Below, in pieces: positions 1 to 11,800 of a DNA stretch of 64,000 nucleotides (positions are counted from its first letter, which is position 1; every line of letters starts with the position of its first letter). Under the pieces are notes generated by a model. That model searched no databases. It saw only the letters and a list, made by a program, of their open reading frames with translations, and had not been told where the DNA came from. Source of the stretch: Sclerotiophoma versabilis (lineage: Eukaryota > Ascomycota > Dothideomycetes > Pleosporales > Didymellaceae); NCBI GenBank assembly GCA_012274445.1, contig JAAROD010000054.1, forward strand, positions 62,001 through 126,000, given 5' to 3'. Made by a program: the position numbers and the translations under genes.

Positions 1-398
1 CACTAGACACACCTAATGCTTCCAACGGAATTTTCGGCAGTCTTCTTGGTGGTATGATTGTTCCTACCGGGCTTTACGCATGGATCGATGTGAAGGATGC
101 TGCTCTTGCACACGTGATGGCTGTAGAAGACGAGAATTTTGCTGGTGAACGCATTTTCCTCACGTCTTCGGAGCAATTTTGCAACAAGAAAATATTGGAA
201 ATCATCTACGAACACTTTCCGGAGCTTCGCGATAGACTACCGGCAAGAGATGCATGGCAAGTTGCTGGATATCCTGAGGGCGGTGTGTATAAGGTTGACG
301 CGGCGAGGGCAAAGGCTCTGATAGGGAAAGAATTTGTTCCCTTGAAGAGGACTGTGATCGAGACAGTCAACATGTTCAAGGAATATTTTCAGATCTAA
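1..398 (+). CDS. GRE2-like extended SDR ketoreductase, 3' fragment
   Basis: The window opens inside a gene. Codons are in frame from base 3 and end at TAA 396-398, giving about 131 C-terminal residues. The fragment reads as the substrate-domain half of an extended short-chain dehydrogenase of the GRE2 / dihydroflavonol-reductase-like group: YAWIDVKDAALAHVMA matches the W/Y-hydrophobic-DVRD-A-AH segment of that family, and it is followed by FAGERIFL and the usual C-terminal helix. The Rossmann glycine motif and catalytic Tyr/Lys lie to the left of the window. Such enzymes reduce ketones or aldehydes with NADPH. Because it sits beside the polyketide cluster it could act on the pathway product, but nothing in the fragment proves that. 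Not the Rossmann-type NmrA regulators, judged by the C-terminal pattern. Confidence 0.75.
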   Translation, partial: LDTPNASNGIFGSLLGGMIVPTGLYAWIDVKDAALAHVMAVEDENFAGERIFLTSSEQFCNKKILEIIYEHFPELRDRLPARDAWQVAGYPEGGVYKVDAARAKALIGKEFVPLKRTVIETVNMFKEYFQI

Positions 399-538
399 AG
401 ATATTCACTTGTTCCCAAAGGAAATACGCGTGCAGGTCTTGGATGCCGAACCAAAGCAAGTGGCCTAGTTCGACAGCCAATGATTATTCGCTAGTACTTC
501 GGGTGCGGCGGATCTTCAAAGTCCGGCAACTTGTCAAA

Positions 539-584
539 TTACTCCGAACCGAAGGCTCCGAAATGGACTAACGCTAATTTCGGA
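539..584. promoter_or_regulatory. CCG/CGG-type repeats in the promoter of the MDR reductase
   Basis: In the 508-bp spacer 399-906, TTACTCCGA lies at 539-547. Next to it is a perfect inverted repeat, TCCGAAAT (557-564) and ATTTCGGA (577-584), with a 12-bp spacer. Zn2Cys6 regulators bind CGG/CCG half-sites arranged like this. The 9-mer TTACTCCGA recurs exactly at 17028-17036 in the promoter between the two PKS genes. Binding by the cluster regulator is inferred. I see no other feature in this spacer. Confidence 0.45.
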
Positions 585-906
585 CCGTCTTGTCCATGTG
601 CATTGCTCTTGATCGTTGAATACATATAGCTATAAGCCCAGCCGCTAGTCTTCGCACTCACTGCTCTATCTCCCGCCGGCTACTGCCTACGCATACGCTC
701 AGCTCGCAGGAAGAATAACTTGTCCTGTCCATTCTTTGGAAGGGCTAATGGTCACTATCAACTATACTCGCATACTTTGCAAACCCAAAAATACGTCTCC
801 TTAGCTGCGTTGCTGTGTAGTAGAGTAACACGATCTCTTCAAAACCTAAAATCTCTCGCTCGAACGATCTCGTCATCCGTGGTCTCCACGATTCTGAACC
901 TGAAGA

Positions 907-2019
907 ATGGCACCTATCAACAGAGCCGCGTGGCTCACTGGCAAACAAGTTTTTTCTTTGGCGGTTCATGATGCGCCCTACACATCACCAGGACCAAACG
1001 AGATAGTTGTTAAGTCAGCTGCTATCGCTATCAACTCTGTTGAGGCCATGAAGCAGGCCATGGGCGACAACATGATGCCCTGGATAAAATATCCCTTCGT
1101 CCTGGGTCATGACGTAGCAGGTGAGGTAGTTGAGGTTGGGTCTGACGTTTCCCGCTTTCGGCCTGGCGATCGCGTGCTCGGTGACGCCGTAAGCATCGAC
1201 CAAAGAAGTAACCGTTCCTGCGAGGGCGCATTCCAGGAATATGTTGTGTTGCGCGCGAACCTTGTGTCCCCCATACCGGATAGCCTGAGTTACGAACGTG
1301 CATGCGTGCTCCCACTCGCTCTTTCCACGGCTGCATGTGCATTGTACATGAAAGACTACCTGGCGTTGGACTTGCCCTCGCTCAAGCCGCACAAGACTGG
1401 CGAGGTCGTACTCGTATGGGGCGGATCAACGAGTGTCGGTTGTAATGCTATCCAGCTTGCTATTGCCTCTGGATACGAGGTCATAACCACTGCGTCACCG
1501 AAAAACTTCGATCTTGTGAAAGGTTTAGGAGCTAGCCACGTTTCTGACTACCGCAGTACAACAGCCGTTCCGGAAATAATCAAACTGCTCAAAGAAAAGA
1601 AACTAGCTGGGGCTATGGCTATTGGAGACGGATCCATGGAAGCTTGTATCAAGATTTTGGCCGCTTCATCCGGAGTCAGGTTCATTGCACAAGCTTCTCT
1701 TCCTATGCCTTCTCAGATTCCGCCCACAGGGCTGAACATGATGTTGTTCATCGCACGCTTTCTCTGGTTTAAGGTTTCAACCTTGATAAAATGCAAAGTT
1801 AAGAGTATCGACTACAAATTCATCTGGGGAGACGATTTGATGGCGAACGAGGTTGGAAGTGCGATCTACGAGCATTTCCTACCAGGTGCACTAGCCGAGG
1901 AGAGATACATGTGTGCTCCTGAACCTTTTGTGGTCGGTACAGGACTAGAGCATATCCAGGGAGCGTTGGACCACATCAAGAAAGGTGTTTCGGCTCAGAA
2001 GTTGGTTGTGCTGATCTGA
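907..2019 (+). CDS. MDR-family enoyl/quinone reductase-like oxidoreductase (CipB/trans-ER-like)
   Basis: A single-exon gene of 370 aa starting at ATG 907, with no in-frame alternative upstream. It is a medium-chain dehydrogenase/reductase: an N-terminal GroES-like domain (about 1-150, with YPFVLGHDVAGEVVEVG and PGDRV) and a Rossmann domain (about 165-310, VWGGSTSVGCNAIQLA). The motif is GHD, not GHE, and the structural-zinc cysteine cluster is absent, as in zinc-independent enoyl reductases and quinone reductases. The family includes stand-alone enoyl reductases acting in trans with fungal PKSs (LovC type) and CipB-like proteins. Here the HR-PKS carries its own ER domain, so this enzyme may instead be a tailoring reductase. 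Its promoter shares TTACTCCGA with the PKS promoter, which supports membership in the cluster. Confidence 0.85.
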   Translation: MAPINRAAWLTGKQVFSLAVHDAPYTSPGPNEIVVKSAAIAINSVEAMKQAMGDNMMPWIKYPFVLGHDVAGEVVEVGSDVSRFRPGDRVLGDAVSIDQRSNRSCEGAFQEYVVLRANLVSPIPDSLSYERACVLPLALSTAACALYMKDYLALDLPSLKPHKTGEVVLVWGGSTSVGCNAIQLAIASGYEVITTASPKNFDLVKGLGASHVSDYRSTTAVPEIIKLLKEKKLAGAMAIGDGSMEACIKILAASSGVRFIAQASLPMPSQIPPTGLNMMLFIARFLWFKVSTLIKCKVKSIDYKFIWGDDLMANEVGSAIYEHFLPGALAEERYMCAPEPFVVGTGLEHIQGALDHIKKGVSAQKLVVLI

Positions 2020-3949
2020 GATGGCATCCTATGGATTGCGCACATGTTGCCGGTAACGCGCTCATCGACCACTTTGGATTCACTCATGATAAAAAACCAA
2101 GCCAAACCATTCGTGAAATTCTAAGCAAGGATCTAAAGAACTAAAAGATTTGTCACCGAACGACGGCCGACCAGTCAGATTGCAGGTCGTTTGTTGATGA
2201 GTTATGTAGAGGTTTCGAATGCCAAGCCTTCGCAGACATCTTTTGTATCAGGTGTAATCATGCATGTCAACAATCGAACATCGCCAAATATTTGTATGTG
2301 GATTTTGACATAAGCCATATCAAATTAACAAATTTGAGGATTTTTCATACTAATACTAAGCAAACAAAATCCGAAAATTTATTTAGAATTATCTACAAAT
2401 ACTAAACGTTATTTCAGCACATGATGTTAAGCACCTCTATAGACAACAGACTGTTTACCACGCTACCTCGCTTTTGTAATTTCCTTTGGCAAAACGCAGC
2501 CCTTGGATTTAGCGTTGATTGTCAGTGAATACCCTGTCATGATCGAAGGCTTAGGCTACCCCGAACGATTTTTGTATGCTATGCTTGTATGCATCCCCAA
2601 ATTTCATCTCAGGTTTTGCGCTTGGTAATTGCAGAGTTGGAAAGACATTCCCACTTAGGATATGAATTGAATTGAATAGAAAGTAGTTATCATCGCTATT
2701 GGAGAGGAGTGGTATTCCTAATCCTTGACCTCCCAAGGGGGTACTACGGACGTTTTGAGTTGGGGATTCACGGGTGGCAGCCCAGCCTCAAACAACAGTT
2801 CGTGGGTCTGCTTGCGCTATTGCGTGTTCAAACAGTGTTTCTCTGCCAGTTAAGAAGACTCTAATAGGGGATAATGAGAAAGGGGGGGCTTCAACCCCCT
2901 GTTTTGCTGAACAAAAATGCTAAGAAAAAGTAGAGAAGTGGGGAGTAATGTTGGGCTAGGAAGCCTGCAGTCTGCTACTTATGAATGCCAAGGAAACGTG
3001 GGGAACTATGAAAGACTACCGCGGGCAGATCTTCGTGTAAAATGAGGTGAGACGTAGGTGTGAAGCGAAGTCCTCAGGGGAGCTCAGCAGCCGGGCTAAG
3101 TAATCTAGTGCCTCCCTTTGATTGCTAGGAGGGCTTCTTATGTCTCTAAAGGGCCAGTAGTTGTATGTCGCTAGGGCTTTTGTGCAGTAAACAATTTGTT
3201 TAGGGGTCTTTAGTCGGCCGCAAGAGCAGTCTAGCTTTGCTTATTCGTGCTAGTATTTCAGGTAGTACCACCTGAAGTTACTGTGTAAGGTTCTGATTGA
3301 CAGCAGGCAGGCAAGAGTTGGCCGCGATAGGCACAGAGTATTCGGCATAGTTGCAGGTGTGTAGGGCGGTTTCCAGCTTCTGTACCGAGCGGAGAGTCTA
3401 GGAGAGGCAACTTAGGATATGAAAGCAGCCGAATAACTCCGAACGAGTTTAGAAACTCCGATTTCACCATTACAACGCCCAGTTGGGGAAATACACATGA
3501 TTGGCGAACAAAGAACAAACGCCAGGCAGCAAGAATTACACTGATGTCTCTCACGCACTTGAATACACAAACTCCCTAATGACGTTCTGCAAGAATTTTT
3601 GCTGGATGCGATTTCCCCGTGGCTCCTGCCGGCCCTGCAACTAGCACAATTTCAGTAGCTCCTGTCCATGTCCCCTAGTCAGACCGGCAACGTCCCAATT
3701 ATGATAGCCCGTGTTATATCAAATAAAATCAACAGATCTCTTCTTAGCAAACTTCATATGTCAGGGCAGCCTGTTCTCCACGATTAACTAGTACTTTTCG
3801 GCGCCTGATGCAGAATTGAGGAAACAAAACTCTCCTACTCTAGGAGCACCTGCAGGGTTGGACATAGGCTCAAGTCCTGCCGCCGGATTGTCGTGAAATC
3901 AGCGTTACTATTCTATTTGTTCGGTGAAAGTTGGCAAAGCAGAGCGCAT
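2020..3949. other. Intergenic spacer between the MDR gene and the regulator
   Basis: There is no intact gene in these 1.9 kb. AT-rich stretches (about 2330-2420) sit beside a transposon relic (3016-3300). Two ACTCCGA words lie at 3436-3442 and 3455-3461, resembling the repeated promoter word, but they are downstream of the regulator gene and may be chance. Confidence 0.5.
3016..3300 (-). mobile_element. Non-LTR retrotransposon relic (Tad1-like, C-terminal end of ORF2)
   Basis: Reading the minus strand down to TAG at 3018-3016 gives about 74 uninterrupted codons: a Cys-rich LDCSCGRLKTPKQIVYC, then WPFRD, YLARLLSSPEDFASHLRLT and the end FYTKICPR. This pattern (CxCG, then TPKH/Q...C, then YL..LL..P..F..FL..T.FY.KICPR) is what I recognise as the tail following the RNase H domain of fungal Tad1-group LINE ORF2 proteins. 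Just upstream, two in-frame stops (Y*HE*AK) interrupt the match, so only a dead fragment remains. No poly-A tail or target-site duplication was identified. Confidence 0.6.
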
Positions 3950-5887
3950 TTACGCTGATCTGAACTCTCTATACTTACCCATATGTAGCCTATCTAAACA
4001 CTCTTGCGCTATAAGATTGACGGGACTTAGAGCATGTAGCACATTTTGTAGCGTCAGCCGCATCTCAAATGTTGGATCGAGGTGATGGTTTGAAACAAGA
4101 AAATCACCACAGAAGTAGAGAAGGACTGGGGTGAAAGGATGTATCTATTCTGATTGTCAGCTATTAAACCGGAAGAAAAACTAAAATATACCTTGAAGTA
4201 GGTCAGTTCGATCAATGCCTTGGAGAGCATGACCATTTGCTGCGCTGCCGCGATCGCTCTCTTTTCACATTCTGCAGCCACATCGCTACAATCTTTCGTC
4301 CCCCATGGCGCTGTCCGACTGGATTTGAATAGCATGAGGGCTGACGCCTGGGCAGTTAGTGCTGTAAAATACGCCATTGGATCCTGGAATATCAACGCGT
4401 ATGGATCGTGGAGAGACATGCCCTTGAGGGCTTGTTCCAGTCTCGCATCAAGCTGTTTTTGCCTGTTCCAGAAACCCAGTGAGATCAAGCCATGCGCATG
4501 CTCGACAATACCTTGTTGTCGGTGCGACAGTAACTGTCCGCAAATTGCGACGAGCTGAATCGAATCTGTAAATGTGGATGGTATCTTGTTTTCTGATACG
4601 CGCAGCGGACTGGGTAGAAACTCCATAAGTACCGGCTCGTCTGATTGGAATTCCTTCTCAGAACAGGGCAAGCGGGTAAGAATCTTTGACACTCTATTAG
4701 AAATTTGCTTTGCTTGCATAATAAAAGGAGGATCTCTTACAGTATGTTCATCAAATGTTAACGGTAGCCCGTCCAATAGACTTGTGATCTGATCGATCGT
4801 GTAGGCCATCCAAAATGTCCTCCTCCGCTCTTCGACCTCAGTGAAGCTCAAATTTTGTATCGACATCGCCGCAATTCCATCAATTCCATCCACGTTGTGC
4901 AGTCTCATGAGCACCGAAAAGCGAAAACACTTTCCTGCGCTCATCCATGCTCTTCGATAGCCTACACGCATGAACTCATAGATAGTTAGCAAAGCCCAAG
5001 CTTGCACTTGCTCAATCTCTATGCAGTCGATTTGGAGCGACTTTGTCTCAAGGTTGTCGATCATAACCCGTGTTTGCGTGTACAGATCGTCCTGGATGTG
5101 CTGAAATTGACTTGACGTGGATACAGCAAGGGTCCACATGGCATGCTGGAGACATTGATAAGCGTCAGCCTCGCTCTCATAATGCGATTGCCTGGCTCGC
5201 GCAAAGTAGTGCCGTTTATTTAGTATTGGGAAAAAGCTGTGGACCCTATCAAAATAGAGGTGGTTTCTGAGATTGCAACTGTGTTAGCGAGAGCCCAGTG
5301 AACGTGCAGGTTTAAGAAAAAGACGTACAAATCTGAGCGCATTAGGTCAGAGATGAGATCCACTGGAGACAGTCCCGTCATAGGGAGTGCCAGAGACGAG
5401 CTTAGTTGAGAGAAGACAAGGTCGGCTCCAAAACTACTTGATGAGCCACTGTTTGAGGCTTCTTTTTCGAGACCATCGCGAGGATCTTGGGGTAGGAGTT
5501 CCGGGAACGATTGCTGCCCTGAAGTTGCGAAGGTATCAATTTCGTGAGGAAAGTGTGAGAGATCGCCCTCGACAGTATCCTCGGAGATCCCATCGGTGCT
5601 TAAGCGGCGCTCAAGGGCAACTATAGAGATATGTTGGTTCAGTGGTATGTAAAGACGTGGGACGCATACTTACAGATTCGAGACTGTAGTGCGCGTAAAT
5701 GGCCCCTTTTTGGACCACGGGGCTGGCGCGTCGTTGTTGTAACACAGACTGTGGCGGAATCCCGGCAGACACCACATTGGGGCTGACCTCTGTCGCATCG
5801 AAGCTTCCGTCTGCGGCACTCGTCGCATGCCAAACCAGGCTGTTGACGCGAGGATCGAGTACTATGGGTTGGACTAGTGGCTGACAT
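3950..5887 (-). CDS. Zn2Cys6 transcription factor, probable cluster regulator
   Basis: Four exons on the minus strand: 5887-5674, 5620-5329, 5266-4192 and 4144-3950, about 591 aa. The N-terminus holds a canonical binuclear zinc cluster (CDECRRRKLRCDRGQPQC then GVCRDSATVC, spacing C-x2-C-x6-C-x6-C-x2-C-x6-C) followed by the basic linker RGPKRGHLRALQSRI. The middle and C-terminus contain the fungal transcription factor domain (YFDRVHSFFPIL; a conserved RRRTFWMAYTIDQ segment near 4790-4840). The intron between exons 1 and 2 joins SRI to FALERRL. Choosing the acceptor at 4145 for the last exon gives a family-like end (HPFTPVLLYFCGDF...ALSPVNLIAQECLDRL). The 3' end is the weakest part: a GTAAGT at about 3975 could splice to another short exon. 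Its position next to the PKS pair and the shared CCG-type promoter motifs suggest it activates the cluster; this is inferred. Confidence 0.85.
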
Positions 5888-8882
5888 ATTGAAGAAGGAA
5901 AGCTGGACTGATTCTGCTATCTGTTAGTGGAACCTAGTAGTGGCTTTTATATCAGATATACATGGACGTTATGCGCAGCTTTGCGGACCAGGCGGACCGG
6001 TTGTGATAGAAAAGCCATGTACAAGCTCCCAGCGATTAATGGAATGCACATGCATCCTAGCCTTGGTCAATATAATGCAATGTCGACATCAGAGAAGGCC
6101 GAGGCACCTCCCATGGAAGAGCCGAACCATCTAGGTAATGGCTGAGACATATCCCTCCCCACACTAAACTACGCACTCTTGCCCCATATCTAATCATTTG
6201 TCCACAACGCTCCCATAATTGACATCCTTCATGCACTGTCCTGGAAAGAACTGTCAATTCACCACATTGGGTTGAACGCCTGCCACATAGCGATGTCCGA
6301 GCACCACAAACAATACTAATCCAAGGTCATGGTGACGAAACCCTGCACCAAGCCAGGCCGGAGGCACAGCCTAAGCAGCAGGTTTGAGCGGCACAGTGTC
6401 CAAAGACGAGCTAAAGGCTCTGACGCGTCCTGTGCCCCTGCGTATGCGTAGCAGCAAGTAAACTCACAGGCTCGGGACCATAAAGGCGACCGCAACGCGA
6501 GACCGAAACCCCGAACTCTATCCGGTCCGGGACGAACCGCAAGAAAAGATTTTGGGGGGGGGAGGGGGTTCTGTCACGGTTTCCTACATTCCTATGTCTC
6601 GGTCAGACCCCGGGCAGACCCCAGGGTTTCCCAGGAGGCTCATGGGCCGCATGTGTATAATCTCTATGAATCCGCTCAAATGCTCAAGGATCGAACCATG
6701 TAGGATCTATTTCTGATCTCCTCTCAATATTTGCCCTCTCATCCCATGTCCGACGGCCTGTCTAGGCTGTCCTCACGATTAGCATTGATAAACTATCCAC
6801 TACACATGGTTTTCCGATATGATTCGTCGCATGTTGCGCCTCTTCCTAATTTATACTGCTCTTTGTGCGTTTCAGTTATCGAACCATAAAATATATCTAC
6901 CAATATTCCGATTTTTTGATGCAAGTATCATGCTCTGAAATGGACACCTATAGACATTAGCCTGACTAGCCTTTGTGGTCTTCCATCGATGCGTGTGCAG
7001 TGGTTACTCGATTCTGTACCTGAGTGGCATGTGTCCTAAGGACTGGTCACAAAAACTGCCGACTTCGTTGCCGGATTTTGGACCCACTTTTTGCCGGGGC
7101 TACCGTATAACGTTACCACTAGGCTCATATGCTACGCTAAGCATTGCGCACACTGTGAGAAGAGATAGCGATGTGCAGCGGCAGTACGACAGCCAACTAA
7201 AGTGTTATCGCCAATACCGCGTCAGCAATAACAATGGTACAGTGGGGAAGCAAAGTAGGAGGTACGAGGGCGTGTCTCAGACTGGCGATTGAAGCGCATT
7301 GAACATGGTCTACGCCAAGAAATTATGTATACGGTCCATGAACCAAACAAAATCATTCGTTCTGTAGGTACGGCTCCTGAATTCTTTCGCCGGCAGCTCA
7401 ACTATCAAAACATCGAAGTATCCACCCTCCAGGCTCTGTTATAATACGCTCCCTAGCCTGATACGAAACTACTCCACACCTTGAGATTGCTGAGGCAAAA
7501 GTGACGTTTCAGATGCAACGGTCTTTGAGGCTAGTCCATGGAGAATTTGGTACTTTGTTTCCCTATCTCGGCCGTTCCTTCCCATCGGCCCGCAATGGGA
7601 TCCGAAGCGAGTAGTCGAAAGCGCATATTTCCAGGGCGTCACAATTGTCGCTTTGCTATTCCCGGTGGAATCCGAAAGTTTTGCGCGTGGATTCTGTTGC
7701 AATTAGACCTTAGGATAATGTTGGTTGCATCGTTCCGAGACACTTTTCTTCTCTGATGCTCTGTGCCGGCGATGCGTCGACCACTTTTTTCCGTCGTTTG
7801 GCTTAGCTCTCATCAGCTCTTTCCTAATAATACAACCTAACAGCCAAGTTCTCGATAGAGAATTGAACTAAAACATAACCCTCTACGTTTTCTCAGTTAT
7901 ACTAGAATTTACTAGCCTTCTAGATACAAGTTTTAAGACAAAAATTTAATGAGCACGCTAAAACCTCAATAGTAATAGTCAATAGTATGAGAAGTCTAAA
8001 AGGGCTTTATACAAGCTACTCTTGACTTCGTTAAATATCCTACTCAGATGCACCTTATTTACGTGACTTTGAATACAACTCTTAATCAAAGTCTCTAAGA
8101 TTTATTGCCCCACTGATAAACATTTATTATTAATATGCAGTAGAGCTCTCTAGCTAAGGGTATATGTACTGGAAGGCAGACATTATAAGTGTGAGCGTTG
8201 TAAATGTCTGTAAACCTTTACGATATTAAGGGAATAGTAACGAGTGATTTTAGTGTAGTAATGCAAGGCGAGGAGGTTGGGCGGGATAAACTGCACAGCA
8301 AGTCAAAGAGGTGGAGGTGCTAAAAGAGAGCAGGGGCAAGCGAGTATCTTCCCTTACTGTAAACAAAGAATATATAGAATGGACAAAGCATTCTGCAAAG
8401 AAGTGTATATTGTCTATGTATGAACTGGTCTTTCTTCTAGTAAATAAATAAGCGTTAAGCAAATAGGATAACACTGTGATCAAAACTGTAACGTCTGTAG
8501 TGCAGAGTTTATCTGAACAGATAGCAAAGCTACGTCTAATTGCTGGACAATCACACAGAAGTTGTCGTTCAACGCAGTATGTTGCTGCAAGATTGCCGAC
8601 CAATTATCAATACGAAAGTCGCGTATAGACGCATTTAGGATCTGTACAATCACTGTCGCTTATGTTGTTCGCGTAAGAAGAGGCATCTCAATGCTGCTAT
8701 AGTAGAGTTTTGCGACTAAAGCACTATGTGAATAAGTGGTAAAACAATCAACAGGAAGTGTATGCTTCAAAAGTTGTTTGGTAAACTTTGTACTTGTTAA
8801 TTTCCAAAAAGAAATTAGGAATTCTAATAAGAGAGTAGCAGTAGAAGGATATGCGCAGGTGATATTCTTTGTTCACTTCTAC
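5888..8882. other. Long intergenic spacer between regulator and HR-PKS 3' end
   Basis: I see no supportable gene in these 3 kb. The first part (5888-6700) is the promoter of the divergent side of the regulator and contains CGG-rich words and a 9-G run at 6554-6562. The part from about 7790 to 8880 is strongly AT-rich, with many stops in all frames, resembling decayed repeat sequence. The few short open frames here look non-coding. Confidence 0.5.
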
Positions 8883-11800
8883 TTAGGAAGTATTGACCAG
8901 CGCAGAGTTTAGATGCGCGCTTTTCGCTGCAATCGACAGAGCCAACGTGCTTAGACTTGGACTTTGCATGATGTCGAAGATGGATACTTCTGCACCTGCT
9001 TTCGTCGCTAAGGTGTTTCTCAGCTCTACAGCCGTCAACGAGTCCACCCCAAAATCAGCCAATGGCTTTTTGGGGAATACCTCTGCCTCCGGAATCATAA
9101 AAATATCCATGATTTTGGCAGTAATCTCTGCTACTACAGCTACAGCAGCTTCCTCGAGCGACTTCGCGTGTGCAATGCGGCCAGCGAGTGTATCGGCTAC
9201 GCCTGTATTGGCACTTTCGTTGCCTGTAGACCGGAATTTGGCAGGCCAGAAGCGAAGATCACGAGACGCCGGCCCTTCATCCCACAGGGCACTGCTGGGT
9301 GTTGTATTGATACCGAAGACAAGTTGAGTCGCAAATGGCGAGGTAATGGCGCATGCGAGAGATTTCAGCACATCACCCTCAGATAGTACCATATGGCCCT
9401 GTTTCTTGAGATAGGCGTGCGTATCATCATGTTCGGCGACATATCCGACGTTCTTCACAGCCCCAATATCTATGGAGACACAAGGTAGTCCTCTGCTTGT
9501 ACGGTGTGCTGCTAGCGCATCTTGAAATGCACCACCTGCCCCATAGTTGCACTGCGATGCGATACCAATGACGCCAGCGATAGAAGAGAGGATGATGAAG
9601 AAGTCTAATGGCATGTTTTCGAATGCTGTATGAAGATTCCAGGTTCCCTGCACCTTCGGACGTAGGCCTGTTGTGTAGTCGGTAAGAGACATTTGCTCCA
9701 AAACGGAATCGCGAAGAACCATAGCGCCTTGGATCACACCGCGAATGGGAGCCATATCTTTACAGGCTTCAACGGCGCGTAAAACGTCGTTCTCCTCCGC
9801 AATATCGCATGCAATAGACTTGACTCGACATCCCAAGTTGTGCAGTTCGTCCAGGAGTGGCGCAGCCTTATCAGCTGCGTTAGCGCTTCGCGAGAGTACA
9901 ACAAGGTTCTTGGCTCCGTTTTCAGCAAGCCAGAGACAAACACTCTGGCCAATGCCCCCAAAGCCTCCGACGACGACGTAAGATGCATCGGAGTGCAACT
10001 TTACTGTAGGCATCTGGCGAACAACCTGCTTGAATGTTAGAGAATGCCTTCCAGGCTTCTGGTAACGAAATTAGGTATACATACTGGTACTGTACTACTG
10101 GGAGTCACCGAAAGAACCACTGTTCCTGGCGATGAGCCCGACTGCGCATTTCGGAAAGCCTGGACCACATCGGATATGTCGTACACAGAGATGGGCACGC
10201 CATGGAGTTTTCTTGCCTTGATGAGTTCTAGTGTCGAAATCAAAGCTCGATGCACCTGGCGTCCCTTATGCTTTGCCAACATAGCGATATCAATCGCTGA
10301 AAAAGTGATACCGCGAGCAAAAGCCCCCATGTCTAGACGACTGTTCTGTTCCAAGTCCCGTTTTCCAAGCTCAAGAAAGTGGCCAAGAGGAGCGACACAC
10401 TCAACTGTCCTGTGTAAAAGGGATCCTTCGAGTGTGTTAAGTACAATATCTACACCACGGCCTTTTGTCTTGTGGAGAATGGCTGCGGCGAACTCAGAAT
10501 TTGTACTTGAGAAGATATGGTCCGCCTTGACGCCAATGATGCGCCTCAAGTAGCTTCCATGTTCTGAATCCTTCACTGTAGCAAATATCTCTGCGCCGAT
10601 GTATCTAGCGATAGAGATCGCAGCTTGACCAACCGCCGACCCAGCGTCGTGGATCAGAACAGTATTGTCTTTCTCGATGCCAGCAACATCCATGAGCGAG
10701 ATCCAGGCTGTAACATAAGCCAGAGGTAGAGCAGAAGCCAGCTCAAAGCCCATGGCGGATGGGATATGCACCGCGCTAGTCCAAGGGACACGAACCCTGT
10801 TGCCGTATTCGCCATTCATCACGACTGCAACACGGTCGCCAACCTTGTAACCCTGTAGCAGGGCCAAAGCACCAACTTGGGTCACTGTGCCAGCACACTC
10901 GAAACCTATGCTCCTGTCTTGAAGAGTATTTGTCGCAGCACTAATGTCGCGGGGTGTTATGCCGAAAGCTTGGGGACAGATCTCAAGCTCATCTGTTGAG
11001 ATGTCTGTGCTTGAATGATCGAGGCTGGGTACGAACACGAGACTGTCCAGATGTCCGGGATTCTCGACTATGAGACGAACCGAGCTGTCGATAAACCTTT
11101 GTAACATTGTAGTGTTTGCCTCGGACGTCTCAGGGAACCACACTTTATTTCGTACGTTGTCCTTGAAGTACCGTAAGATATTGAGAACGCCGTTACGCTC
11201 CGCGAACTCAAAATCCCGGGGGTTGTTCTCGGCGGAATTGGCGAAGAAGCTTGCATAAACACTACTGATGGTCGAGATCGTAGAGGCAGACCAGGCGTCC
11301 GTGCTTGAGTCGAGGTCAAGAGTTGCCAGAGGTTTGCCTACGTATTCCAGCCGTAGGATACGAAGAAAGCCTGAAGCTAAACTAGAGAATGGATCAGTAC
11401 TTTCAACTGCTCCACCCTGTGTAACCCAGAGCATGCCCTTCGATTTAGTACATATATTCTTTACTGCAGCAAATTGTGCGTCTGTCGGATTGGCTAGCAG
11501 CTTGGTTGAGATCTCAGGGAGGAAGATGACAATCTTTCCTTCGTATTCCATCTTGTCATACGGCTGGATTGTGGGCTTCGACATTGTTATGGCTGTGACA
11601 GCATTTGTCAAGCTGTCTAGCCATTCTTGAGGCGGAGCAAGCATGGGGATCGCGATGACGACCTCTTGATGATATGAGGGGGCTAAGGTATTGGTGGACG
11701 ACATCATGACGCTGTAGGTATAGGCATCGTCGCTCTCGCAATCACGCACTTCGATGTCCAGCCCGCCGAAGCCGTTCTTCTGAAGTACGTCGTTCCACTT

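Noticed and set aside
8883..10013. Separate ketoreductase-ACP gene
   Set aside because: A 59-nt GTATGT...CAG intron (10026-10084) joins it in phase to the ER domain; an ACP alone with KR would be unusual.
10044..10553. A 169-codon plus-strand open frame
   Set aside because: It is antisense to the ER domain of the HR-PKS, which has clear domain motifs; the plus frame has none.
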